This document shows, in pieces, positions 1 through 8,203 of a stretch of DNA of 43,032 nt. The notes below the pieces were generated by a model, which was not told the origin of the DNA, made no database searches, and worked only from the letters and a program-made list of their open reading frames with translations. The position numbers and the translations under genes were made by a program. The DNA lies in the NCBI RefSeq assembly GCF_020829495.1, contig NZ_JAIVFQ010000058.1:1-43032 (forward strand). The letters run 5' to 3'. The stretch comes from Nostoc favosum CHAB5714. GTDB lineage: Bacteria > Cyanobacteriota > Cyanobacteriia > Cyanobacteriales > Nostocaceae. How positions within the stretch are numbered: the first letter of the stretch is position 1; each line of letters begins with the position of its first letter.

Positions 1-2
1 TA

Positions 3-113
3 TCCCCACTTCCTCATCAACTGACAGTTGATATTGGTCGGGGGACGCAATCTTTTTGTCCGGCTATTCATCCCAACACTGACCTGAGTACAGGTACAGT
101 GTGGGGCTTCTAG
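3..113 (+). CDS. 3' end of an unidentified gene (truncated by window edge)
   Basis: An open frame runs from the first bases of the window to a TAG at 111-113 and gives about 36 C-terminal residues ending in STGTVWGF. No start lies inside the window. The fragment is too short for me to recognise a family. It has one Cys and one His and no clear membrane segment. It is a partial gene only if the frame stays open to the left, which cannot be seen here. Confidence 0.35.
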   Translation, partial: SPLPHQLTVDIGRGTQSFCPAIHPNTDLSTGTVWGF

Positions 114-152
114 CCGTTCAAGCTAAAAATATTAATTTTCCGGCTATTGCTG

Positions 153-257
153 ATGAATAATGAATTTGGTAGCTGGCAAGAATGGCTGACAGTATTTACC
201 TATCTAGGTTTTACGGTCTTTATTATCTGGCGCGTGTTTTCCACCCAGAAGAATTAA
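153..257 (+). CDS. possible 34-aa single-span membrane peptide
   Basis: ATG at 153 to TAA at 255-257. The peptide starts MNNEFGSWQEWL, has one hydrophobic aromatic-rich stretch (about residues 12-27, LTVFTYLGFTVFIIW) and a short basic tail RVFSTQKN. This is the architecture of the tiny single-helix subunits of cyanobacterial membrane complexes, but I cannot match it to a named one. No good Shine-Dalgarno sequence precedes it, and it follows the upstream partial frame by about 40 bases, so it could be co-transcribed. It may also be chance. Confidence 0.3.
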   Translation: MNNEFGSWQEWLTVFTYLGFTVFIIWRVFSTQKN

Positions 258-318
258 AAAAGCTGCATATCCTTTCACCAAGGCCTTTTTGCTCAAAGGG
301 CAAAACAAGCGAGAAATA

Positions 319-513
319 ATATCATGTTCGCATAATTAGTTATGATTTCTACAGTCGTTGCACCCCACACGCTATCCGGCTCCACGCAGGTGAACCCCAA
401 GACCGCACTGGCTCCCCAAAATCTCCCCTCCCCGCAAGCAGGAGGGGAGACGAAGCGACGATTGTCGGGGTGGGGTTCTTCGGGTTTAACAAGTAATCAA
501 GCGAACATGATAT
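319..513. mobile_element. MITE-like element with 13-bp perfect terminal inverted repeats
   Basis: The sequence atatcatgttcgc at 319-331 is repeated as its exact reverse complement at 501-513. The 195 bp between carry no plausible gene but include a GC-rich hairpin, ctcccctcc/ggaggggag, at about 424-450. Exact terminal repeats on a short non-coding segment suggest a non-autonomous mobile element. No target duplication was established. It fills most of the gap between the left-edge genes and the DMT exporter. Confidence 0.55.
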
Positions 514-524
514 AACTCCTGTAC

Positions 525-544
525 AGACGCGATTAATCGCGTCT
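525..544. repeat. 20-bp perfect palindrome, dispersed repeat copy 1
   Basis: agacgcgattaatcgcgtct is a perfect palindrome, preceded by gtac. The same 20 bases occur at 25268-25287, and variants with a central tc occur inside smc at 31094-31113 and 32622-32643. Here it lies just beyond the stop codon of the minus-strand DMT exporter, where it could act as a transcript-end hairpin. Confidence 0.75.
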
Positions 545-560
545 CCTAACTCAGCACTTT

Positions 561-1589
561 TCAGATCCCTTTAAATCCCATACCTTGTTCTACTTGAGTT
601 GCAACTTTACGAGAAATCTGAAAGCGAACACCAACTTGGCCTAGGAATATGCCAACTAAAATCAAGCTACCACCAATATATTGAGCTAAGGTAGGGACTT
701 CACCCAGTACCAAATAAGCTGCCAAGATTCCCACAATTGGAGTAAAGGAGCTAGCTAAAGAAGCCGTTGAGACAGTAGAAGCTCTCAAGCCCTTGAGCCA
801 AAATGATTGACCTACAACCACAATTACAGCAGCATAAACAAGCATCCACTGCCACAGGAAAGGTGAAAATACATCCATAAAATGGTCGCTGCCATAGAGA
901 ACTAAAGCACTAAAGAAAAATATTACAGTTCCTAGAGCAGTACGAAAGATACTAAAGATTCCCACTGGGATATCGGAAAGCCATTCTTTAACAATAATTG
1001 TTGAAACTACTGAAGCTATAGCTGCGATCGCCGCCAATAATTCCCCAATACCTAATCTTAAAACACTCATGTTGATCGTAGTCGTCTCTGAGGGTTGCAG
1101 GAAAATAGTTAGAGTAACGCCGACAAATGCAGCGATCGCTCCTACAACTTCCCAACGATTTACCCGTTCCCTGAGTAACCAGACTGATAAAGCCATAGCC
1201 AGAGGTGGTTCCAAGCGTCCAATCAAAATAATATTGTTGACCCCTGTTAATGCTAATGCCTGGAAAATTAAGCCAGGGACAAGCGCTCCTGATAAAATAG
1301 CGATCGCTATCAGTGCCAACCAATCTTTCTTTGACAGTTGGTGCAAAGCTTTTTTGTTCCACTGTCGCCTATAAATAGGTAACATAACTATCAAGGCACA
1401 CAGATTCCCTACGAATAAAACATTACATAGAGAAATCGGATTTCGACCATCCATGAAATGTTGAGCGCCAATTTGTGTCAGCTTGCGGGTAACTGCACTA
1501 GAGGCTCCAAAAATCAAAATTGCTAGCCAGAGATAGGTTTGGCCGGGAATTTTATAGATAAAAGGATGCCATCTTCTCGGTCTGCTCAT
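561..1589 (-). CDS. DMT-superfamily (EamA) transporter
   Basis: An integral membrane protein of about 342 residues from ATG 1589, with roughly ten hydrophobic segments arranged as two EamA repeats. The second half contains the usual pattern ending in LAAYLVLGEVPTLAQYIGGSLILVGIFLG. Family members export metabolites or amino acids across the inner membrane, and the substrate cannot be read from sequence. The frame stays open to 1670, but the extra 27 residues (SQIHLTLNYPSQLS...) are not membrane-like, while MSRPRRWHPFIYKIPGQTYL is a normal short cytoplasmic lead into the first helix, so I use 1589. It is transcribed away from its right-hand neighbour and stands alone. Confidence 0.85.
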   Translation of the reverse strand: MSRPRRWHPFIYKIPGQTYLWLAILIFGASSAVTRKLTQIGAQHFMDGRNPISLCNVLFVGNLCALIVMLPIYRRQWNKKALHQLSKKDWLALIAIAILSGALVPGLIFQALALTGVNNIILIGRLEPPLAMALSVWLLRERVNRWEVVGAIAAFVGVTLTIFLQPSETTTINMSVLRLGIGELLAAIAAIASVVSTIIVKEWLSDIPVGIFSIFRTALGTVIFFFSALVLYGSDHFMDVFSPFLWQWMLVYAAVIVVVGQSFWLKGLRASTVSTASLASSFTPIVGILAAYLVLGEVPTLAQYIGGSLILVGIFLGQVGVRFQISRKVATQVEQGMGFKGI

Positions 1590-1840
1590 AATAATACTGC
1601 TGCAAAAAATACTCTTTACTATACTCAGCTGACTTGGGTAATTTAAGGTGAGATGAATCTGAGAAAACACTTAAAGCAGGCTGAGATTGAAAATATCAGA
1701 GTTTCCTGAGAATCTGCTGAGTCTAAACTAAATTTTTATAAGGAATAAATTCAGACAATTAGTAGATTAGTTTCACTTGAGCTTCAGTAGCAGATGAGAT
1801 GCTTTAGTTCATCGGGAAACTTCAACACAAGGAAAAACAA

Positions 1841-2221
1841 ATGAAAATTGCTTCTTCTCTGCTCACAGGTGTTGCTCTTGTTGGTATGCTAACAGTCTGG
1901 GATGTTCCACTTAAAATTGTGAGTCCTTCACTGGTGCAAGCATCAGCCGCAGAAAAGAAAGATGCTACAGGTTTGACTACTCAACAAAAGATTGATTTAG
2001 TCATCAAGCATAAGGGTCAGTTTGGTGGTGGTGATGAACTACGTCGTTTCTTTTTTGGCGATCTTGAACCGCTAGGTATTCAACCCGGTGGTGCAGGTAT
2101 GGTGGTTAATCTTTACAATAAAGCCAATAATGTGACCTTTTCTTACTGTTCTACCTTTGATGTAGTAGTTGCGGTTAAAAAAGGTAAAGTAACAAAGTTT
2201 GAAGCTGATGAGGTCAAGTAA
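1841..2221 (+). CDS. small secreted protein of unknown function
   Basis: A 126-aa protein with an N-terminal signal peptide: MKIASSLLTGVALVGMLTVW, with a likely signal-peptidase site near the ASA-AE at residues 35-37. The mature part is about 90 residues, with a glycine-rich stretch (GQFGGGDE, QPGGAGM), one Cys and a basic C-terminus KKGKVTKFEADEVK. A purine-rich aagga lies 8-12 bases before the ATG, supporting the start. I recognise no family. The leader suggests periplasmic or outer-membrane-associated location. It is monocistronic and followed by a repeat region. Confidence 0.65.
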   Translation: MKIASSLLTGVALVGMLTVWDVPLKIVSPSLVQASAAEKKDATGLTTQQKIDLVIKHKGQFGGGDELRRFFFGDLEPLGIQPGGAGMVVNLYNKANNVTFSYCSTFDVVVAVKKGKVTKFEADEVK

Positions 2222-2243
2222 TTCTTAGTTGTAAGTAGGTAGA

Positions 2244-2437
2244 TAGGACTTACGCATTGACAATAAATACCAAATATGGATTAAGGTTAAAAACCATATC
2301 TTTCGTAAGGGCACAGCAAAAGCTTAGCCCCTACAGCATGGTCTATTTACGATCGCAGGATAATTAAGAAAAGCCTGAAAACTTCCTCAAGATAGGTAAT
2401 GCACATCACGACGCATTTGTACAGTGCGTAAGTCCTA
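2244..2437. mobile_element. MITE-like element with TIR taggacttacgca (copy 1)
   Basis: taggacttacgca at 2244-2256 is matched by its exact reverse complement tgcgtaagtccta at 2425-2437, giving a 194-bp non-coding element. The same 13-bp termini bound a second, shorter element at 36776-36913, so this is a family. The interior includes gtaagggcacagc...gcccctacagc..ggtct.tttac, which closely resembles the intergenic repeat at 15624-15667. No transposase is present. Confidence 0.65.
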
Positions 2438-2458
2438 GTAGACATAAATAATTGAAGA

Positions 2459-2991
2459 AGAATTCAGTAGTCAGAATTAAGACGCTCTCTACGAGACGCG
2501 GACTCGCACTAAGTACAGTTTTGCGTAAAAGCGTAGCGTTTCCAATGCAGGGGAACGCATTGGCATTGCATTGAGATGTATTAACAATGCAAGCCGACGC
2601 ATTAACAAGGCCGCCGACGCATTAACAAGGCCGCCCACGCATTAACAAGGCCGCCCACGCATTAACAATGCAAGCCGACGCATTAACAAGGCCGCCGACG
2701 CATTAACAAGGCCGCCCACGCATTAACAAGGCCGCCCACGCATTAACAATGCAAGCCGACGCATTAACAAGGCCGCCCACGCATTAACAAGGCCGCCCAC
2801 GCATTAACAATGCAAGCCCACGCATTAACAAGGCCGCCGACGCATTCATTGCCATTGCAGGGTATTGCCAAATTTAATTCGCTACGAATTAAGGAAATGC
2901 TGTACTAAGCGATAGCGAGTGCGTCTCTAAGAGTTGCTATGCCGTTGGTTTTACGCTCCGCCTCCGGCTTTGCTCCTGACTCTTGAATTCT
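2459..2991. mobile_element. inverted-repeat-bounded element enclosing a tandem array
   Basis: Two nested inverted repeats flank the tandem array at 2581-2844. The outer pair is agaattcagtagtcag (2459-2474) against the complement of cctgactcttgaattct (2975-2991). The inner pair is gagacgc..actcgc..taagtacag at 2493-2518 against 2900-2927. Both are imperfect. No protein is evident. It looks like a repeat-derived element that has accumulated internal tandem copies, in the roughly 810-bp gap between two genes. Confidence 0.45.
2581..2844. repeat. 13-unit tandem repeat with higher-order A-B-C-C pattern
   Basis: Thirteen contiguous units of 20 or 21 bp, each starting ttaacaa and ending acgca. Type A (21 bp) continues ttaacaatgcaagccg. 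Type B (20 bp) is ttaacaaggccgccgacgca. Type C is ttaacaaggccgcccacgca. The order is A B C C A B C C A C C A' B, where A' has c for g before acgca. The A-B-C-C block of 81 bp is itself repeated. Unit length is not a multiple of three and no ORF runs through, so it is a non-coding array. Confidence 0.9.
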
Positions 2992-3034
2992 GTTCGATAA
3001 AAACTAATTTGTAACTTTTGACGAAAGGTCAGAT

Positions 3035-3769
3035 ATGGAATTTAGAGATGCTATCTTGTTGTTACATCCAGTGATCGCTGTCCTCGTAGTATTTCCTTTA
3101 ATTGGCGTCATTGTCAACCGCGCTTTACAAGTCCGTCAACGCCGATTGCAAACTTTAGCCACAGGTAAGAGTAAAATTCCCGCCACTGTAGGACAAGAGC
3201 ATACCCAGTTGGGTCGCTGGCTAACTGGATCAGTTGTAGGTATTATTTTAATAGCGTTTGCCTACGATATTTTTAGTAATATTTTAGACAATCAAGTTTG
3301 GATTAAAGCACCATTTCAGGTAGTCTTTATCGGGTTATTGTTTGTGGCTGCGATCGCTTCTCTGTATTTACTCTATCAGGCAAAGCAGAAAAACTGGCGT
3401 GGCATATTTGCAACCCTCACAGGAATTGCATTAGTAGTGCTTGGATGTCAAGATGGTATCTACCGCAAAACTGACCAATGGTATATCTCTCACTATTATT
3501 ATGGGCTAACCTCTGCTCTGCTGATGATTTTTTCACTCTCCATTTTGCCAGACATTTATAAAGATAAGACCAATCGCTGGCGCAACGTTCACATTATTGT
3601 TAGTTGCCTCGCTCTCTTACTATTTATCGGGCAGGGGATAACAGGAACGCGCTCATTATTAGAAGTCCCACTCACTTGGCAAGAACGCTATATCAATATG
3701 CTTTATGAACAAAAATGTGATACTAAATCTTGTACAATCCAGCCACTATCTCTACCTAAAAATCAATAA
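3035..3769 (+). CDS. DUF4079-like cyanobacterial membrane protein
   Basis: A 244-aa polytopic membrane protein. Hydrophobic segments are visible around residues 8-28, 67-85, 95-112, 124-140, 155-172 and 188-205, with basic connecting loops. The overall look (N-terminal HPVIAVLVVFPLIGV, later SHYYYGLTSALLMIFSLSILPDIY, then GTRSLLEVPLTWQ) fits the cyanobacterial DUF4079 family, for which I know no established function. It ends 46 bases before the sensor kinase on the same strand, so it may be co-transcribed with the two-component system. Confidence 0.7.
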   Translation: MEFRDAILLLHPVIAVLVVFPLIGVIVNRALQVRQRRLQTLATGKSKIPATVGQEHTQLGRWLTGSVVGIILIAFAYDIFSNILDNQVWIKAPFQVVFIGLLFVAAIASLYLLYQAKQKNWRGIFATLTGIALVVLGCQDGIYRKTDQWYISHYYYGLTSALLMIFSLSILPDIYKDKTNRWRNVHIIVSCLALLLFIGQGITGTRSLLEVPLTWQERYINMLYEQKCDTKSCTIQPLSLPKNQ

Positions 3770-3814
3770 TGAATAGAACTAACAATATTTTCAATTCCCT
3801 AGACAAAACTAAAA

Positions 3815-5233
3815 GTGAAGCAACCCACAAAGATTTGGATAAATCTTGATCCTTTTTCATTGCAATTACGCCTAACCATTGGGATTGCTACATTTTCAAC
3901 TTTAATATTAGGTAGTTTTGCTGCATGGACTAGTTGGAAAATGCAGCAAATTTTGATTGATAGTCGGAAGCATAATATAGAAGAAATCACTGAACGCTTG
4001 CCGCGCGATGTGCAACTTTACAGTGAAATGATGCAACCAGAAACTGGATTGCAAAAGGCTATTAATAACTTGGGAAATACCAATTTATTTTTATGGTTAA
4101 AAAGTCCTGATAATAAAATTTTGATAAAATCTGCTACTTTGGATTTCTTATCTAACTCTACGGTGACTGAGTTAATGTCCCTTAGTAATATGCAGATTAA
4201 ACCACAAATTTACAAAGTTAATCAAAGGTACTTTGTTATGAGTAGTGGTTTTTTGCAAGTGCAGGGTAAGTATCTGGGTAAGCTATTTGTAGCACATGAT
4301 ATTACTCGTGAACAGACAATGTTTATGGCAATGCTGCAAAGTTTGAATATTAGCTGTATTTTGGCAATTATTGTAATAATAACTATAAGTGCATTTTATA
4401 TTAGGCGTTCTCTACAACCACTGCGCCAGCTAAGTCAGATGACTTCTGTGATTTCTATAAAAGATTTAGGAAAAGCACAACTATATGTTGATAATGCACC
4501 CAGCGAAGTCAAAGAATTAGCTCAAACTTTAACCATGTTGTTATCGCGCCTCTCGCAATCTTGGGAGCAAGAACGAGAATTTGTGAGTAATGTTTCTCAC
4601 GAGTTACGCACACCATTAACGATTGTACATGGTTACTTACAAAGCGTCTTGCGACGGCAGAATAACTTAACAGAAATTCAACAAGAAGCTTTAGAAACTG
4701 CTGCCTCAGAAGCCGAACGTACCATTCGCTTGCTACAAGATTTACTTGATTTAGCACGAGCAGATAGTGGGTATTTGAATTTTCAGATGAAATCTTATGT
4801 GTTGAATGATTTAGTTGAAGAAGTCGTGGTGATGGCGCAAAAATATAGCGCTCGCTTAATTACAATTGAATCAACAACTTATCCTATTGGCGTTAAAGTA
4901 GACTACAGCCGTTTTAAACAAATATTGCTCAATTTAATTAATAATGCTATTAATTATTCTGAAGCTAATACGCCTATAATTTTAAAGTTAAATCAGGTTC
5001 ATAACAAAGCGATTATTCAAGTTTGTGACAAAGGTTATGGTATTCCTTTACAGCACCAAACACGTATTTTCGAGCGATTTTACCGCGTAGATGAATCCCG
5101 CTCTCATGCTACTGGCGGTTGTGGTTTGGGTTTATCCATTGTTAAGACTCTTGTAGAGGGTATGGGTGGTAGTGTATCTGTGCAATCAAAATTAGGAGAA
5201 GGGAGTGTGTTTACCATCACTCTACTTACATAG
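3815..5233 (+). CDS. two-component sensor histidine kinase
   Basis: A membrane-bound histidine kinase of 472 residues. Two membrane helices (about 18-40 and 174-195) bracket an extracytoplasmic sensor region of some 130 residues. A HAMP linker follows (to about 245), then the dimerisation domain with the phospho-acceptor in SHELRTP at His262. The ATP-binding domain has an N box (LLNLINNAINYS, about 370-382), G1 box (DKGYGIP), F box (RIFERFYRVDE) and G2 box (GGCGLGLSIV, about 434-443), so catalysis should be intact. It is followed after 63 bases by its response regulator. The pair resembles cyanobacterial systems such as manganese-sensing ManS/ManR, but the sequence alone does not prove that identity or the signal sensed. 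Confidence 0.92.
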   Translation: MKQPTKIWINLDPFSLQLRLTIGIATFSTLILGSFAAWTSWKMQQILIDSRKHNIEEITERLPRDVQLYSEMMQPETGLQKAINNLGNTNLFLWLKSPDNKILIKSATLDFLSNSTVTELMSLSNMQIKPQIYKVNQRYFVMSSGFLQVQGKYLGKLFVAHDITREQTMFMAMLQSLNISCILAIIVIITISAFYIRRSLQPLRQLSQMTSVISIKDLGKAQLYVDNAPSEVKELAQTLTMLLSRLSQSWEQEREFVSNVSHELRTPLTIVHGYLQSVLRRQNNLTEIQQEALETAASEAERTIRLLQDLLDLARADSGYLNFQMKSYVLNDLVEEVVVMAQKYSARLITIESTTYPIGVKVDYSRFKQILLNLINNAINYSEANTPIILKLNQVHNKAIIQVCDKGYGIPLQHQTRIFERFYRVDESRSHATGGCGLGLSIVKTLVEGMGGSVSVQSKLGEGSVFTITLLT

Positions 5234-5296
5234 CTAGTCAAAGTCAGGTTAAAGTAGCACTTTGATTGTCATCCTATCCGCTTTAAAATTACAAAT

Positions 5297-5971
5297 ATGG
5301 CAGCAAATATCCTCTTAGTTGAAGATGAAGTTAAACTGGCGCGATTTGTTGAATTAGAACTAAGTAGCGAAGGTTACAATATAAACGTGGCACATGATGG
5401 CATCGCTGGTTTAACGTTAGCACGGGAGTTATCGCCAGATTTAGTCATTCTTGATTGGATGCTTCCAGGGCTGTCAGGTTTGGAAATCTGTCGTCGCTTG
5501 CGGGCAACTGGGATCTCCATACCAGTAATTTTACTGACAGCAAAAGATGAAGTTAACGATCGCGTTGCAGGTTTGGATGCAGGAGCTGATGATTATGTAG
5601 TTAAACCATTTAGTATAGAGGAACTGCTAGCTAGAATCCGCGCTCATCTACGCCGTACTCAAGAAACAGATCAGGATATTTTTCAGTTTGAAGACTTGAG
5701 TTTAAATCACCGGACTCGCCAAGTTTATCGGGGTAAACGGGCAATTGAGTTAACAGCTAAAGAGTTTGACTTGTTAGAATATATGCTCTCCCATCCCCGT
5801 CAGGTATTTACTAAAGACCAAATTCTACAAAAAGTTTGGGGTTACGACTTTATGGGTAATTCCAATATCATCGAAGTGTACATCCGCTACTTGCGCCTAA
5901 AACTAGAGGAAAATAATGAAAAACGCTTGGTTCATACGGTGCGTGGTGTGGGCTACGTACTTCGGGAATAG
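5297..5971 (+). CDS. OmpR/PhoB-family response regulator
   Basis: A 224-aa regulator with an N-terminal receiver domain and a C-terminal winged-helix DNA-binding domain (about 128-222). The receiver has the acidic pair E9/D10, phospho-acceptor Asp53 in LDWMLPG, Thr81 and Lys103 in the KPF motif. The DNA-binding part has the usual ELTAKEFDLLEYML and a terminal VRGVGYVLRE. It lies directly downstream of the cognate kinase on the same strand and is followed by a strong terminator hairpin, so the kinase-regulator transcript probably ends here. The target genes are unknown; ManR-type manganese control is one possibility. Confidence 0.93.
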   Translation: MAANILLVEDEVKLARFVELELSSEGYNINVAHDGIAGLTLARELSPDLVILDWMLPGLSGLEICRRLRATGISIPVILLTAKDEVNDRVAGLDAGADDYVVKPFSIEELLARIRAHLRRTQETDQDIFQFEDLSLNHRTRQVYRGKRAIELTAKEFDLLEYMLSHPRQVFTKDQILQKVWGYDFMGNSNIIEVYIRYLRLKLEENNEKRLVHTVRGVGYVLRE

Positions 5972-6001
5972 TCAAAGTCAAAACATTTTATTTTTATTCA
6001 C

Positions 6002-6053
6002 ATCCTTGGGTTAATATCATTTCCTCTTGCAGGAACGATATTAACCCAAGGAT
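6002..6053 (+). terminator. strong hairpin terminator after the response regulator
   Basis: atccttgggttaatatc (6002-6018) pairs perfectly over 17 bp with gatattaacccaaggat (6037-6053), with a small inner stem ttcct/aggaa in the loop and ttattta following. It is unusually long for a plain terminator but well placed, 30 bases after the regulator stop. Confidence 0.7.
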
Positions 6054-6231
6054 TTATTTAATGAAATCAATTTCTACACCAAAATACCAATTCGTAATAC
6101 TCTACGTAATTGAGAAAGTTAAATTACATCTGGCTGGGTTTCCCCTTTTATATCTGTAGTCTTATTAGTCTTATTTTGGAGAATTGATATAAGATATGTG
6201 CAACAATTAGTCAGTCTTAAGGACGATAAAA

Positions 6232-7005
6232 TTGCGAATAAAAACAAATTTTGAGCAATCTTGGATTGTACGCTGTTTTGTAGCAGTACTGCTTTTCGGT
6301 CAAGTGTGGCTACATTTCCTCCAAGGAAAAACGTACTATCGCAAGATTCTGCAACATCTCGTGACCGCAGGGCCAGATTCTATCTCTCCAGTTCTCCTTG
6401 TTAGCGGTTTTGCAGGGATGATTTTTACTATTCAGATGGCAAGAGAATTAGTCCAATTTGGAGCTATCAATGCTGTAGGAGGTGCTTTTGCCTTAGCTTT
6501 TTGTAAAGAATTGGCTCCAATTTTGACTGCTAGTATTATGGCGGCACAAGTAGGTTCTGCTTTTGCTTCAGAAATCGGTGCAATGCAAGTCACAGAGCAA
6601 ATTGATGCACTTTATATGCTCAAAACTGATCCAATTGATTATCTAGTAGTTCCTAGAGTAATTGCTTGTAGTTTAATGGTGCCTTTGATGACGATTTTGG
6701 CTTTAGTTACGGGCATTTTTGGGGGAGCTTTTGCCGCATCATATTTTTACAAAATTATTCCTGAAACATTTTTAGAATCAGTCAGAAATTTTTTAGAACC
6801 GTCAGATTTGTTTATTATTTTGCTAAAAGGGTTTATTTTTGGTGTGCTGGTTGCGGTTATTGGCTGTAGTTGGGGATTAACTACTAAGGGGGGAGCAAAA
6901 GAAGTAGGAGAATCGGCAACAAAAGCAGTGGTTACTAGTTGGATATCAATTTTTGTGATGGATTTTTTCCTTTCTGTACTGCTGTTTGAACAGCCTACAT
7001 TTTGA
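6232..7005 (+). CDS. MlaE-family ABC transporter permease
   Basis: A permease of 257 residues with the MlaE/TTG2B (YrbE-like) pattern: GFAGMIFTIQMARELVQFG, FCKELAPILTASIMAAQVGSA, then FASEIGAMQVTEQIDAL, and four to five membrane helices. Such permeases work with an ATPase and an MCE substrate-binding protein to move lipids between membranes. The ATPase and MCE genes are not in this window. The start is TTG at 6232, chosen because a good taagga sits at 6218-6223, eight bases upstream, and the family begins close to this point. Confidence 0.88.
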   Translation: MRIKTNFEQSWIVRCFVAVLLFGQVWLHFLQGKTYYRKILQHLVTAGPDSISPVLLVSGFAGMIFTIQMARELVQFGAINAVGGAFALAFCKELAPILTASIMAAQVGSAFASEIGAMQVTEQIDALYMLKTDPIDYLVVPRVIACSLMVPLMTILALVTGIFGGAFAASYFYKIIPETFLESVRNFLEPSDLFIILLKGFIFGVLVAVIGCSWGLTTKGGAKEVGESATKAVVTSWISIFVMDFFLSVLLFEQPTF

Positions 7006-7076
7006 AGTATTAAATCAGTGAACAGTCAACAGTTATCAGTTATCATGGTCACAAGGCGGGGATTTAATCGTAACTT

Positions 7077-7601
7077 ATGGAGAATTTAGAAAAAGTAAGT
7101 TTAGAGTCTAAAAGACTGATTTTACAAACGATTTCGTTGGAACATACAGAAGATGTATTTCGAGAATTTACAAGCGAAATTACTACCTTTATGTATCCGA
7201 AACCAGTCCAGAGTCTCAGTGAAACCGAAAAGATAATCAGAGATATGATTCTACAACGAGAAAATCACACTAATTTAGTGTTGGTAATTCTCAAGAAGGA
7301 TCATTTAGAGTTTTTAGGGATTTGCGAGGTTGGGGCTATTGATACTCATACACCGGAGTTAGGAATTTGGCTCAAAAAATCCGCTCATGGTCATGGTTTT
7401 GGTAGAGAAGCAATTCATGCACTAAAAGACTGGGTGGATAAAAATTTGGAATACAATTATCTTTCCTACCCTGTTGATAAAAGAAATATCCCCAGTCGGA
7501 AAATTGCAGAAAGTCTTGGGGGTAAAGTATTTCGGGAGTTTCAACAGATTAACAAGAGTGGTTATCTTCTTGATGAGGTTGAATACAGGATTTATAAATA
7601 A
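7077..7601 (+). CDS. GNAT-family N-acetyltransferase (RimJ/RimL-like)
   Basis: A 174-aa GNAT protein starting with the usual ESKRLILQTISLEHTEDVFREF, similar to the RimJ/RimL group that acetylates N-terminal amines or small molecules. The acetyl-CoA binding region is the ELGIWLKKSAHGHGFGREA segment (about 98-116), where the R/Q-x-x-G-x-G/A pyrophosphate loop appears as HGHGFG. A C-terminal NIPSRKIAESLGG is also typical. It is separated by 71 bases from the MlaE permease on the same strand. The substrate is unknown. Confidence 0.85.
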   Translation: MENLEKVSLESKRLILQTISLEHTEDVFREFTSEITTFMYPKPVQSLSETEKIIRDMILQRENHTNLVLVILKKDHLEFLGICEVGAIDTHTPELGIWLKKSAHGHGFGREAIHALKDWVDKNLEYNYLSYPVDKRNIPSRKIAESLGGKVFREFQQINKSGYLLDEVEYRIYK

Positions 7602-7694
7602 ACGGGGGCGTAGCCATCGCTAAAAAATAGTAGTTTACGATACCGTTTTTGGATAAATAGAAAAAAGCCGATGACTTAAGAAAATTAGCGAAAT

Positions 7695-8126
7695 TCACGA
7701 ATATATTAACTTATGGATTAGCGCACCCAAGGCCAAACCTGCTAATGAAAAGGTAGAGGCAGTCCAAAAGGCTAGCCCTTCCCTAAGACCTGCCATTTGA
7801 AAGTCTATCCTGACTAATATAGTTGCCGAAATGATCAGCAAAGTATCAAGAAATACCCGAAACCAGGCAATCATAATAAAGAATAAGAAAGCTCCTAAGA
7901 CGGCAACGCCGAAAGACCTAGTATTTGATTTAAGCAAAACATTCAAATAATATGTCATTTTTAGCCAAGGAATGGTCAACGTTACTATTAAAAGCAAGAT
8001 AGCAACCACAGTCGCCAGCCACACAAACAGAGGAGCGCGTGTTTCAGATATTACCCAGCCCAAACTACTGTAACTAAGCATTACTAGCGCCAGGGACACC
8101 CAAGGAACTCTTTTCAAAATTGACAT
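7695..8126 (-). CDS. four-helix membrane protein of unknown function
   Basis: A protein of 143 residues, mostly hydrophobic. Segments run at about 9-25, 31-54, 72-102 (possibly one long or two helices) and 117-138. No catalytic motif or known family stands out. The short N-terminus MSILKRVP is basic, consistent with a cytoplasmic start. It is a single gene on the minus strand, facing the GNAT gene across 93 bases. Confidence 0.6.
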   Translation of the reverse strand: MSILKRVPWVSLALVMLSYSSLGWVISETRAPLFVWLATVVAILLLIVTLTIPWLKMTYYLNVLLKSNTRSFGVAVLGAFLFFIMIAWFRVFLDTLLIISATILVRIDFQMAGLREGLAFWTASTFSLAGLALGALIHKLIYS

Positions 8127-8203
8127 GGGTTAATACTCCTAGTACAGGGTCAACAAGAGGAAAAGGGGCAGGGAGCTCTTAGCTTGGGGGGAAATTCTCA
8201 TAC

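Noticed and set aside
2581..2844. CRISPR array
   Set aside because: Units are contiguous 20/21-bp repeats with no variable spacers of uniform length and no cas genes nearby.
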